DNA of 64,000 bases from Firm-13 sp037143795 (GCA_037143795.1 JBAWXZ010000001.1:346815-410814), one strand, 5' to 3'. Counted from the first letter of the stretch, positions 34,328-42,400 are shown. Notes: generated by a model not told the origin, from the letters alone. A program made the numbers and translations.

Positions 34328-35881
34328 TTACAAATCCATATAATCCGGCATTGGCAGATCAATAGGGAGATAGTTTTTATATGGTAAAATATCCATCTTA
34401 TTGAACATGGTATCAATTGAATCCAAGCCGCGTACTCCATTATGATTAATGATTGCTGAAGACCAATTATCCCCCCACTTTCTTTTCTGGCTATCTCCCT
34501 TCAGCAGACCAACCATCTTTTGCTTTTCCTCATCTGACAACACCCACTTCATATATTTGCCGTATGCCATATCTTTATACATCGGTACCCGAAAAGAAAT
34601 CAACGAGGCGCGTTTTGCAAGCGATTTCTCAGGTCTGTCATATATCACAAAAAACTCGCCTCCATTTGGGTCATCAGGCACTTCAACAGAGAATTTATTA
34701 TTCAAATCAGAACACACAGCAATACTCTTTTCTTCTTTAGTTTTGACTCCATCAATCATTATTTTATTGATTTCTTGTTGCAATTTATCCTGTGATGAAT
34801 GTGTATATATATTCATAGTTATTTGTATGTTTTTATGCCCCATGATGGTGCTAAGCGTCTTTACATCTATTCCTGATTCGCAAGCTCTCGAACAAAAGGT
34901 GTGTCGAAAGCAATGGGGATTTATATTTTCCATTTTAAATCCATGCTTGCTAATTGTCTGGCATGTATGTCTCAATATGCCTCTAATATTACTTGTTGAA
35001 ATTTGCGCTCCATCACGTCCGCGGAAAACCAAGTCCCCATACTCGGAACCCAGATCTAGATTTAGTGATTTCTCTTTTTGCGACTTAAATAACATCAATG
35101 CCTCTTCATTCAAAGGGATGTCTCTTTTTCCTGAAGCTGTTTTAGGTTCGGAAACTTCATAACGGTATTGCCCATTTCCGCCAATAGGAGTCTGTGAAAT
35201 GCTGCGTCTTATATGTATTTGATTTTTAACATAATCGACATCGTCCCACCTCAGTCCCATTGTTTCTCCAATCCGCATACCTGTAAGTAACATAAGTCTG
35301 AACATCTCATAATAATGGCTGTCTGCTATATGCTTGAAAAACACAGACTGCTCTTCAACAGTCAAAACTCTTCGGCTGTACCCATCAGAATTCTGTAGTC
35401 GAACGCCCTCAACAGGGTTCTTGTTTATTAAATTATTATCTACAACCTTCGTAAATATATTGTGCAAAAAGCCTTTACATGTCTGCATTGAAGACGAGTG
35501 GTAACCCTCTGCCTTCATACCTGTCATAATTTTCTGAATATCAATCTGACGAATACTATTAATTTGCATACTTCCAATATATTGGGAACATATTTTATTC
35601 ATGCAGTAATACCCTCTTCGTGTTGAGTCCCGGATATCAATTTTATATGTATTCATCCAAGTCAAGAACCAACTGTCAAAAGTTATCGCTGAGCCATCCC
35701 CGTATATACCATGTTCCTTTTCATAAAGAGCTACACGTAACTTCTGACTTACTTCTCGCAATTTTTTATCACGCAGATCATGCCTTTTCCCAAAATTATC
35801 TGTATACCTTGCAATATAGTATCCATCCTTACTCTGGAAAATATTATTTCCAAGCTCTTTACCCTTTAAGTCTTTTCCCAT
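34328..35881 (-). CDS. int: Tyrosine recombinase/integrase with C-terminal extension
   Basis: A 517-residue site-specific integrase. An AP2-like arm-binding segment is at the N-terminus (DGYYIARYTDNFGKRHDL), a core-binding SAM-like domain spans about 65-165 (TFDSWFLTWMNTYKIDIRDSTRR), and the catalytic domain about 180-375 has Arg in LLTGMRIGETMGLRWDD, HCFRHTF (HxxR), the MGHKN His and the nucleophile Tyr in MNIYTHSS. About 135 further residues follow the usual end of the family; they contain FFVIYDRPEKSLAKRASLISFRVPMYK and end PMPDYMDL, and I do not recognise them. It is followed leftward by a terminator and hsdR, and preceded by the excisionase-like gene by 13 bases. Confidence 0.95.
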   Translation of the reverse strand: MGKDLKGKELGNNIFQSKDGYYIARYTDNFGKRHDLRDKKLREVSQKLRVALYEKEHGIYGDGSAITFDSWFLTWMNTYKIDIRDSTRRGYYCMNKICSQYIGSMQINSIRQIDIQKIMTGMKAEGYHSSSMQTCKGFLHNIFTKVVDNNLINKNPVEGVRLQNSDGYSRRVLTVEEQSVFFKHIADSHYYEMFRLMLLTGMRIGETMGLRWDDVDYVKNQIHIRRSISQTPIGGNGQYRYEVSEPKTASGKRDIPLNEEALMLFKSQKEKSLNLDLGSEYGDLVFRGRDGAQISTSNIRGILRHTCQTISKHGFKMENINPHCFRHTFCSRACESGIDVKTLSTIMGHKNIQITMNIYTHSSQDKLQQEINKIMIDGVKTKEEKSIAVCSDLNNKFSVEVPDDPNGGEFFVIYDRPEKSLAKRASLISFRVPMYKDMAYGKYMKWVLSDEEKQKMVGLLKGDSQKRKWGDNWSSAIINHNGVRGLDSIDTMFNKMDILPYKNYLPIDLPMPDYMDL

Positions 35882-35894
35882 TTCTCACCCTCCA

Positions 35895-36272
35895 TCACAA
35901 TATGGATCTGCCTTGATAATTCCCTGTGTTCTGATCGATCCATAGATTCAATTTTGTTTGATTGGCATATAAGCGCGACCCCCATTTTACTGTATAAGAA
36001 TTTCCCGGCTTATTTAGCATATTTCTTGCAGCAGTCTCCCCAATACCGAGGTAAAGCATCACCTCTTCGACATTAAGTAATTTTTTGTTTCTAATCTTAT
36101 CCAGATCAATCTCCCGAGATGGAAGTCCAAAATTCTTAGGATTTACATATTTCTCATCAAGGCACTCTTTATCAGACTGATTAAAGACATCCATTATCTT
36201 TCTCTCCACCAAGCTCCAGTCTGTTTTTCTAGCCATCGATGGCACGTTTATCCCTGCTATTCTATCAGTCAC
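35895..36272 (-). CDS. Excisionase-like DNA-binding protein
   Basis: A 125-residue protein whose C-terminal half looks like a winged-helix excisionase: KKLLNVEEVMLYLGIGETAARNML (helix-turn-helix) followed by SYTVKWGSRLYANQTKLNLWI, as in Tn916-type Xis proteins. The N-terminal half has no recognised fold. Position between a serine recombinase and the integrase supports a role in directing excision. The ATG is preceded by AAGGAGGGG. Confidence 0.75.
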   Translation of the reverse strand: MTDRIAGINVPSMARKTDWSLVERKIMDVFNQSDKECLDEKYVNPKNFGLPSREIDLDKIRNKKLLNVEEVMLYLGIGETAARNMLNKPGNSYTVKWGSRLYANQTKLNLWIDQNTGNYQGRSIL

Positions 36273-36299
36273 ATTATCCCCTCCTTACAGGTATGCAAA

Positions 36300-36911
36300 T
36301 CAATTGCATGATTTTCCAGCTTCATATTCCTGCTTGAGTCTGTAAAATGTATTCGGCTTCAAATTCATCTCCTTCATCGCTTGAATAGCTGTTATTCTGT
36401 CCTTCTTAATTTCTTGATAATAGGAGGGAAAGGTATCCGGCATGGCTATTACGGGCCTTCCAAATTTGGCACCGTTTTTTAATGCCAGATCAATTCCCTG
36501 CCTTTGACGCTCACGAATATTTTTTCTCTCCAGCTCAGCTACATAGGAAAGTAGCTCAAGTACAATATCCGCAATTACTTTCTGTGTTAGGTCATCACGC
36601 TTTTTACTCAGGAGCTCCATGTTCAGAACTCTTACACAAACTCCCTGAGCATGAAGATCCGCCCACTCTTTCTTGATTAGGTCGTAAGATCTGCCTAGCC
36701 TGTCCAGACTGGATATAAGTATTTCGTCACCATCTCTTAGCTGCGCTTTCATAATTTGGTACCTTGGCCGGTCGAAATCCTTACCTGATTGTTTGTCGAT
36801 ATAAATATCCCTCTCAGGGATACCATGGTTCTTTAGCGCCTCAATCTGCCGACCTTCATTCTGTTCTTTACTACTTACGCGAGCATATCCAAATTTTTTA
36901 TTCTCCGCCAT
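36300..36911 (-). CDS. Small serine recombinase/resolvase
   Basis: A 203-residue resolvase/invertase-family recombinase. The N-terminal catalytic domain has YARVSSKEQN with the catalytic Ser, then DKQSGKDFDRPRYQIM and LISSLDRLGRSYDLI with the conserved Arg residues; the long helix SYVAELERKNIRERQRQGI joins it to a C-terminal helix-turn-helix (about 150-195, ITAIQAMKEMNLKPNTFYRLKQEY). GGAGG lies nine bases before the start. A candidate recombination site/operator overlaps its promoter. Confidence 0.93.
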   Translation of the reverse strand: MAENKKFGYARVSSKEQNEGRQIEALKNHGIPERDIYIDKQSGKDFDRPRYQIMKAQLRDGDEILISSLDRLGRSYDLIKKEWADLHAQGVCVRVLNMELLSKKRDDLTQKVIADIVLELLSYVAELERKNIRERQRQGIDLALKNGAKFGRPVIAMPDTFPSYYQEIKKDRITAIQAMKEMNLKPNTFYRLKQEYEAGKSCN

Positions 36912-36935
36912 TTACACGCCTCCTTTGACGAGCCG

Positions 36936-36982
36936 ATTGTATATGAGTATTGGTAAATGTCAACGCCATTTATCAAATACTT
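36936..36982 (-). promoter_or_regulatory. Promoter and inverted repeat ahead of the serine recombinase
   Basis: -35 TTGACA (36958-36963) and -10 TACAAT (36936-36941), 16-base spacer. An imperfect inverted repeat, GAGTATTGGTAAATG (36945-36959) and CATTTATCAAATACTT (36967-36982), covers the promoter, and TCAAATACT recurs at 37003-37011. The layout suits a res-type site at which the recombinase binds and represses its own gene. Confidence 0.6.
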
Positions 36983-37114
36983 GAAAACTCCAAAACATAC
37001 GATTTCAAATACTCAATTACCCTGTTTAACCAATAGGTCAGGCCGTTTCAAAATGTACACTTTTTGACATACAGAATCATGGCCAATACACATCAGTTGA
37101 TCCGGGATCTTTTA

Positions 37115-37351
37115 TTAGCTAAATGCTTCTATTTTCAGGAATAGGACACGCTTCAAAAAACCATTCTTATTGCTGCCCTCAGAAAATATATTTTCATCAC
37201 CGATCACAAGATTACTATCAGAATCTCTCCAGATTGCCCACAAGCACCTATCCAATAAATTATTAATACAATTCCTTAAAGGTCGCAGCATCCCCTTAAA
37301 CCAACCCCAGAAGCCTTCGGTCTTTCTGCCTGATACTAAAATATTATTCAT
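37115..37351 (-). CDS. Hypothetical small protein
   Basis: A 78-codon frame with no recognised family and no convincing ribosome binding site, 21 bases past the stop of the next gene. The segment GFWGWFKGMLRPLRNCINNLL is amphipathic. It may be spurious or a remnant. Confidence 0.25.
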   Translation of the reverse strand: MNNILVSGRKTEGFWGWFKGMLRPLRNCINNLLDRCLWAIWRDSDSNLVIGDENIFSEGSNKNGFLKRVLFLKIEAFS

Positions 37352-37372
37352 ATACTAAAGAATTTCTTAAAA

Positions 37373-37591
37373 TTATTCACGGCAAATCATGGCAACTGCC
37401 CGCTTAGACTTCGCTTCATACAGAAGTGCCTGAACGCTAAAAATGCCGCTTGTGTCGACAGTAATCTTCCCATAGGAGGCGGGAAAATGAATAAATTGTT
37501 CTGCGCTGATGGAATCGATGTACTTTAGCAAAATATTTTCAGTACAATCCAAAGCCATTTTCAACGTTCCATTCACCAAATTTTCTGTCAT
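37373..37591 (-). CDS. Hypothetical small protein
   Basis: A 72-residue protein starting MTENLVNGTLKMALDCTENI, with AAAGGAGAT nine bases upstream. It has a helical N-half and a C-half (GKITVDTSGIFSVQALLYEA) that could form strands. A longer reading in the same frame starts at 37765 but its upstream part lacks a better site. No family recognised. It lies in the recombinase-associated part of the island. Confidence 0.5.
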   Translation of the reverse strand: MTENLVNGTLKMALDCTENILLKYIDSISAEQFIHFPASYGKITVDTSGIFSVQALLYEAKSKRAVAMICRE

Positions 37592-37761
37592 AATGTAACG
37601 ATCTCCTTTCAGTAAAATTTCAATATTCCAAATGTAAGTTTTTCTCGGTGTACTATTAGGGGATTTTGTATTTCTATAATTTTTCATTTTTTCACCTATT
37701 CTTCTTTCTGTTTGTATATTTGGGATTGTGTTGCATATACCAATATTCATTAATTTAGAGA

Positions 37762-38172
37762 TCATTCCGGGGCCGATTCATTGTCCTCTATGGCATTAGG
37801 TCCTACCGCTAACAACTTCCAATCACATATTATCCTTTGCACGCTTTTACGGCTGATGGCGAGTTGTTTTGCGATCGCGGCTTGCGTCCAATGCAGTTTA
37901 TATAGGTTAATTACTGGACTTCTGGAAATCCGCCGGGGACGCCCACCCTTTTGTCCCCCTATAGAGGCCCGACGAAAACGTTCACACGATTTATCAATGT
38001 TAGGAATGATGCTATTCATTAATCCCGTGATATAGGGGCTCGATTTGATCAGGGTACCCTCAGTTCCATAGGTAATTAAAGTAATAATGAATTCATCCCG
38101 AAGTTCAGTTGGAAGAGAATCACAACATGTTCTAAAATAGGAACGAAATAAGAAATCACGGTATTCAGCCAT
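37762..38172 (-). CDS. DUF6291-like protein with HTH (paralogue 1)
   Basis: A 136-residue protein. The start MAEYRDFLFRSYFRTCCDSLP, the middle ITYGTEGTLIKSSPYITGLMNSIIPNIDKSCERF and the GGQKGGRPRR linker fit a family found in phages and conjugative elements (DUF6291-type). The C-terminal part, WTQAAIAKQLAISRKSVQRIICDW, is a helix-turn-helix. A second, diverged copy of the N-terminal part is encoded at 38355-38801. Function unknown; a DNA replication or regulatory role is often guessed from such neighbourhoods but is not shown here. Confidence 0.7.
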   Translation of the reverse strand: MAEYRDFLFRSYFRTCCDSLPTELRDEFIITLITYGTEGTLIKSSPYITGLMNSIIPNIDKSCERFRRASIGGQKGGRPRRISRSPVINLYKLHWTQAAIAKQLAISRKSVQRIICDWKLLAVGPNAIEDNESAPE

Positions 38173-38225
38173 ATACTTTGTCCTCTACTTTCTTCATGTA
38201 TACAATGTTTAAACAATTCACGTTT

Positions 38226-38269
38226 ATGGAAGCACGCAGGCGGGACGTAGTCACGCCAAGGGCTTCCAT
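38226..38269. other. Strong intergenic hairpin
   Basis: ATGGAAGC (38226-38233) pairs with GCTTCCAT (38262-38269), and inside it GGCG (38239-38242) pairs with CGCC (38254-38257). It is GC-richer than its surroundings and sits between the two DUF6291-like genes. No clear T-run in the leftward direction, so a plain terminator is not obvious. Confidence 0.6.
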
Positions 38270-38331
38270 TTTATAAGAATTATTTTGACAGTGAATGCAT
38301 GCAAAATTAATTATTTCTTTTATAATCAATC

Positions 38332-38353
38332 AAAGCATTTACATGCTTTGATT
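38332..38353 (-). terminator. Hairpin at the end of DUF6291-like paralogue 2
   Basis: TCAAAGCA (38332-38339) and TGCTTTGA (38346-38353) form a perfect 8-base stem with a 6-base loop directly after the stop codon. The following leftward sequence is AT-rich without a clean T-run. Confidence 0.45.
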
Positions 38354-38354
38354 C

Positions 38355-38801
38355 TCATAGCTTGTCTTCTTGGGGATATGTCCCAGCATGACGATTGCAT
38401 CGGTACTTACTATATCTTTCTTCAAGCTCTTCTTCGGTCATTTGTAGAGGTTTCAGCTGTGGGGCATCTATAGCTATTTGTCCCGCCTGTCTGTCCTTGA
38501 ATTTACTTTTATTAATTTCGCGCACCTGATTATAGGCGGTTTCTCCAAGATCCGCCTTTATCGCATTTATTTTTTTCACCTGGTTAATAGAGTACCTTAA
38601 CTTTGCATTATCAAGATTCGGAATTATCGCTGCCATCACAGCCAGAATTAAGGGGTCCGTCTCTTCAATAACACCCTCCGTCCCATAGCGAATGACTGCC
38701 CACAGAAGTTTTTTCTGTTGACATTCGTCCTGCAAAGCATCCAAGCTACCCCTTATACTTCCAAAAAAAATGAAATTATCATATTCTCTATGTTCCATCA
38801 C
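38355..38801 (-). CDS. DUF6291-like protein (paralogue 2)
   Basis: A 148-residue protein aligned with the first half of its neighbour: DNFIFFGSIRGSLDALQDECQ, AVIRYGTEGVIEETDPLILAVMAAIIPNLDNAKLRY match FLFRSYFRTCCDSLP, LITYGTEGTLIKSSPYI and SIIPNIDKSCERF. The GGRP linker and HTH are missing; instead the C-terminus is charged (EEELEERYSKYRCNRHAG). RBS AGAGAGGTAACAGTG precedes the start. It may bind a partner rather than DNA. Confidence 0.65.
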   Translation of the reverse strand: MMEHREYDNFIFFGSIRGSLDALQDECQQKKLLWAVIRYGTEGVIEETDPLILAVMAAIIPNLDNAKLRYSINQVKKINAIKADLGETAYNQVREINKSKFKDRQAGQIAIDAPQLKPLQMTEEELEERYSKYRCNRHAGTYPQEDKL

Positions 38802-38833
38802 TGTTACCTCTCTTCACTAAATCCAGAGAATAT

Positions 38834-38859
38834 CGTGTCAAATATCTTTATTTGACACG
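38834..38859. promoter_or_regulatory. Palindrome ahead of DUF6291-like gene
   Basis: Perfect inverted repeat CGTGTCAAATA / TATTTGACACG with a 4-base centre, about 35 bases upstream of the start at 38801. It looks like a repressor operator or recombinase site. Confidence 0.5.
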
Positions 38860-39001
38860 ACACAATCCCAAACGCCGGGTTCCTCATCTGACCATAAAAC
38901 CGTTACACAAATTAGTATTAGCACTCTATATGCACCAACGATTGAATTTTCAGCAATCCTTTTGCAACAAACATGAAGTATCTACTGAATTAAAATAATC
39001 C

Positions 39002-39310
39002 CTATTCAATGCTATCGCATGTGCTCTCAAAAAATTCTGATAATATAAAAACGGATACAAATGACACATCATTAGGTGAATCGGTGATGTTATAATATTC
39101 ATTAGCATATCCAATCCAGCTCATTATCAGATCATCTTTACAATTAATATCTTCGTCTCTGAATAACTCTTGTACCTTTGCCGTCAAAAAATTCAAAAAC
39201 GATTCCTCCAATGCCTTATATGATAATTGCATAAGATCTTTGCCATAAATAGACGCATATTCTTCCATGGTCTTGAAGAACCACATGTCACGCTTATTGT
39301 CTTCGCTCAT
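39002..39310 (-). CDS. Hypothetical acidic protein
   Basis: A 102-residue acidic protein beginning MSEDNKRDMWFFKTMEEYAS, with a perfect AGGAGG site. It is mostly helical by composition and has no recognised motif. It is the second gene after the small HTH protein (42-base gap), probably co-transcribed. Confidence 0.6.
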   Translation of the reverse strand: MSEDNKRDMWFFKTMEEYASIYGKDLMQLSYKALEESFLNFLTAKVQELFRDEDINCKDDLIMSWIGYANEYYNITDSPNDVSFVSVFILSEFFESTCDSIE

Positions 39311-39351
39311 AATTTTTCCTCCTATTATTTTGTTTGAACTGTTAAACATCA

Positions 39352-39537
39352 TCACTCGCTTGCTCGCTCTTTTCTAATTTCATCAATTGCAATTCGGATT
39401 TCAGCTTTCTGATCCTCAGACAATTCGTATCGAAGCATGCGCGAAAAAGTACTGTCACGAATTCCAAGGCGTTCAGAAATTTCGTATAAACGGATATTGA
39501 ATGTTTGGGTTTGTGATCTAATGTCAATGTTTTTCAT
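39352..39537 (-). CDS. Small helix-turn-helix protein
   Basis: A 61-residue protein starting MKNIDIRSQTQTFNIRLYEI; ISERLGIRDSTFSRMLRYELSEDQKAEI is a compact helix-turn-helix of a type widespread in Firmicutes mobile elements, where it usually regulates the element's genes. GAAAGGAGAACC precedes the ATG at 39537. First gene of the leftward half of the island; a rightward gene begins 246 bases away. Confidence 0.7.
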   Translation of the reverse strand: MKNIDIRSQTQTFNIRLYEISERLGIRDSTFSRMLRYELSEDQKAEIRIAIDEIRKERASE

Positions 39538-39686
39538 ATTCGGTTCTCCTTTCAGCAACATCTAGTTGTTACTGAAATTATGGCGTTTCTGAGCTCATCA
39601 AAATACACGATTTAAATCTTATTTAAATCTTAGGCAACTTGATGCAACTTTTGTCCTTCTATCTTTATGACAACTTCTTTAAAGTG

Positions 39687-39692
39687 TATAAT
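39687..39692 (+). promoter_or_regulatory. -10 box ahead of the zinc-ribbon protein gene
   Basis: Perfect TATAAT 90 bases before the start at 39783, with a poor -35 (TTTATG at 17 bases). A direct repeat TTTAAATCTTA lies about 70 bases upstream. Confidence 0.45.
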
Positions 39693-39782
39693 TCTGTTGG
39701 GAAGTAATTTTAAGCCTCTTATTTTGTAATACTTTTCATTTATTACATACCAATCATTTGGTGGAGGAAAAGGAAAAATTTC

Positions 39783-41129
39783 ATGAAAAACTTATATGCA
39801 AATAGTTACCCGGTTTCCAAGACCTCTGAAAAAACTATTGGAGTTATCGCCAAAATGGATTGGATTGAACTTGGTACCCAAAAGGCTGATTTTAATATTA
39901 TTGACTCAGATGGCCGATTGATAATATCAATGAAAGAAGATGATTATTCATCGATAACGAATTTAAAGCTGGTAGTAAGAGAAACCTCAAATAGAGATAC
40001 CTATCTTAGGGATTTACTTTCTCTGGTTGATAAAAAAGATATAATTCAATTCAGAGAAAAACTTAAAGATCCTCAAAAAGCATACACAACAGGCGTCAGC
40101 ATTGTTGCATCCATTATCAAACCAGAAAAAGCCGAAGAATTTTTTAAGAAATATGGGATCCCTTTTGATGAGCATATAGAAAGATTTGAATTGGGAGAAA
40201 ATAATGAATATCATCGCCTTGCAATGCCTCGGGATAATTCTTACGTCGGATATGACTATTATCTTTTCTGTATACGCGTTTTAGTGATATATTATTGTCA
40301 TACGGCTGTTACACAGCTAATTTGCATAGCAGAAAATATTTATGTTTCACAATCTGATATTGCAGAAACTTTAATCGATCTAATATATATAGACTATTTA
40401 AAAAACAGCTACTCATCATACGCAATTGCGCGTAATACTATCAATTACAATAACGAGCTTTCTCGTGAATTGATAAAATGTCCAGAATTCTATATGCCAA
40501 TGTGGGCTCCAAATTTGTTTGAATTGCTAAAATTTAATTTATTCGATAATATAATATCATCTACAAAAACCACTTTTCATTTGAAACCGATTACTGCCTC
40601 TAAAATAAATCCTATTAAAGAAGAAAATCCTCCTGATGCAGTCACAAAATGTGATAAATTAAATTATATAATATTTTCTAACAAAGGAAACCCAACTGTA
40701 TTTTCTCGAATGGAAGAATATGTTTTGAATGAGCTCTCCTCCATGATGTCTTCAATGCATCCAAAGATTATTCATAAAGACAACGATAGGAAAGACCCTT
40801 ATTACCAAATTCAGAGCACTAATGATATTTTTGCTTTTTCTGCATTTCAAATAAGTCTGTTCTTATCTTATATCTCAAATATGACATTAATCAATAATGT
40901 TCTAGATGAAAATTATGAGAAGGCAAAAACAGAAAAAGAAAAAAGAAAAATAGAGGTGAAGAAATACAACCAAAAAACAACAAAGCTATGTAAAGAATGT
41001 GGTAATCCATTTATTGCCGATGATGAACGTTTCATATATTGCAGAACGGATTGCACCAATCGCGGAAAGGTCGCTTCTGCAAAAAAAATAAGATATCAGA
41101 AGCAACTTGATAACAATAAGCTGCACTAA
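39783..41129 (+). CDS. Uncharacterised protein with C-terminal zinc ribbon
   Basis: The only rightward gene of the island. The 448-residue product has no family I can name. The N-terminal two thirds are a globular, Tyr/Ile-rich region without membrane helices; a Lys/Glu-rich helix (KAKTEKEKRKIEVKKYNQK) leads to a C-terminal zinc ribbon with CKECGNPF and YCRTDC, followed by basic residues (KKIRYQKQL). That tail suggests nucleic acid binding. RBS AAAGGA eight bases before the ATG. Very AT-rich codon use compared with the core, indicating recent acquisition. Confidence 0.7.
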   Translation: MKNLYANSYPVSKTSEKTIGVIAKMDWIELGTQKADFNIIDSDGRLIISMKEDDYSSITNLKLVVRETSNRDTYLRDLLSLVDKKDIIQFREKLKDPQKAYTTGVSIVASIIKPEKAEEFFKKYGIPFDEHIERFELGENNEYHRLAMPRDNSYVGYDYYLFCIRVLVIYYCHTAVTQLICIAENIYVSQSDIAETLIDLIYIDYLKNSYSSYAIARNTINYNNELSRELIKCPEFYMPMWAPNLFELLKFNLFDNIISSTKTTFHLKPITASKINPIKEENPPDAVTKCDKLNYIIFSNKGNPTVFSRMEEYVLNELSSMMSSMHPKIIHKDNDRKDPYYQIQSTNDIFAFSAFQISLFLSYISNMTLINNVLDENYEKAKTEKEKRKIEVKKYNQKTTKLCKECGNPFIADDERFIYCRTDCTNRGKVASAKKIRYQKQLDNNKLH

Positions 41130-41283
41130 TCACCACAATGTGCAGTAATTTTATATGGCAACACATATAGCGTTGATATTTATTTTCAAGACGTGTTAGG
41201 ATTGAATATATGCAGCCGAAAGGATTGCATTAATTACTTAAGACGAATATTTTTTTCAAAATTATTTTCTTGTTATTGTAACC

Positions 41284-41301
41284 ACCCTACTCGGAAATCG
41301 G
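41284..41301 (+). repeat. CCTACCCGG-type repeat, copy 1
   Basis: ACCCTACTCGGAAATCGG. Copies 2 (41349) and 3 (43740, inverted) share the CCTACyCGrAAATCGG core. Confidence 0.65.
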
Positions 41302-41348
41302 GAAGAAAACACCTATTACTCTTGTGAAATAAGGGCTTCTGAAAACGA

Positions 41349-41366
41349 ACCCTACCCGGAAATCGG
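41349..41366 (+). repeat. CCTACCCGG-type repeat, copy 2
   Basis: ACCCTACCCGGAAATCGG, 65 bases after copy 1 and eight bases before the stop codon (minus strand) of the small gene at 41374. Confidence 0.65.
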
Positions 41367-41373
41367 ATACAAT

Positions 41374-41604
41374 TCATTTATAGGTATTTGTATATGTCCC
41401 AAAAGAGAATATTGCCGCCGTTCTTGCTGCTGATGCTGCATCCTTTGTTGCTGCAAGTTGTTCTGCCTGATTTAATAGCATTTTTTTGTTATGTTGTTCA
41501 TCAATCATAATATTTATTGCTTCCTTCATAGAATCAGCCCTACCCTCAGTAACAAGATTCTTTATTTCTTTGATTATATAAGGATTTGTGTATATAAATG
41601 CCAA
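41374..41604 (-). CDS. Hypothetical small protein (TTG start)
   Basis: A 76-residue helical protein. The TTG at 41604 is used as start because AGGTG is placed seven bases before it and a stop lies a few codons upstream in frame. Ala-rich helix QAEQLAATKDAASAARTAAIF. It is 21 bases downstream of the two-helix membrane protein gene. No family recognised. Confidence 0.45.
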   Translation of the reverse strand: MAFIYTNPYIIKEIKNLVTEGRADSMKEAINIMIDEQHNKKMLLNQAEQLAATKDAASAARTAAIFSFGTYTNTYK

Positions 41605-41625
41605 ATCATTAACACCTGTTGCGTT

Positions 41626-42276
41626 TTAGAACTTTTGCAATTTTACATTTTCCTCTGTTACTTTTTGTTTAAGAACATCAATTTCTTTATCATTTTTTAT
41701 CATAAAATATATTGAAAATATTATAATAATTACGAAGAACAGTATTAAGGAAAACAATATTGATTGAACAATAATGTAGGAAATAATACCACCGAAAACT
41801 CCAAATGCAAGCGGCCACTTTCTCACTTCACCTTTTAGAGCTATGTCTACATTGCATTTTTCCCGATTGTTATATACTAATTCCTGGGCGGAGAAAATTT
41901 TTATTAATTCATCCAACCTAGAGACCAGTTTGTCATGACTGCTACGAGTTTCTGATGGCTTATTTGAAATTGTTGATAAAGGAGTATAACTCTCTCTTTG
42001 ATGATTTTTATAAATACTTTTATCATCACGAATAACTGGTATGTTTTTACCACTTATTCTATTCAATAGATTTGAATAGAATTCCGAGTCTGTATTATTA
42101 GTAGTATTGAGGTGTGTAGAGGCAATATGCTTGTTTGTTCCTACATTTATAAAAAATAAATATATGTCATCTTTCTCCTGTGAGAGGACTACCTTTCCAA
42201 GATCTTCATAATTAATTTTAAGATTCGAATTATCCGAAAAATTGAATTCAATTCCCAATTCATCAAGTTTGGGCAT
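41626..42276 (-). CDS. Membrane protein of unknown function
   Basis: A 216-residue protein. The first ~150 residues are polar (FNFSDNSNLKINYEDLGKV..., then a Ser/Thr/Asn-rich linker) and look cytoplasmic or extracytoplasmic; two hydrophobic helices at about 155-198 (GVFGGIISYIIVQSILF, ILFFVIIIIFSIYFMI) are followed by a short charged coil (KEIDVLKQKVTEENVKLQ). AAAGGAGAT stands before the ATG. No homologue recognised. Confidence 0.6.
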   Translation of the reverse strand: MPKLDELGIEFNFSDNSNLKINYEDLGKVVLSQEKDDIYLFFINVGTNKHIASTHLNTTNNTDSEFYSNLLNRISGKNIPVIRDDKSIYKNHQRESYTPLSTISNKPSETRSSHDKLVSRLDELIKIFSAQELVYNNREKCNVDIALKGEVRKWPLAFGVFGGIISYIIVQSILFSLILFFVIIIIFSIYFMIKNDKEIDVLKQKVTEENVKLQKF

Positions 42277-42400
42277 ATTGATATCTCCTTTATAATATTT
42301 ATATATAAAATCATAATATCACTTATTTCGATTTACGTATAAGAATTACATCTTATAAAAACGTCTTATCTAAATCACGTATTGGCAATGATTATGTATG

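Noticed and set aside
34449..35162. 237-codon plus-strand frame opposite the integrase
   Set aside because: Covers the catalytic domain of the integrase on the other strand; a shadow.
36300..36911. Insertion sequence transposase
   Set aside because: Motifs (YARVSSKEQN, C-terminal HTH) are those of a serine resolvase; no terminal inverted repeats or target duplications were seen.
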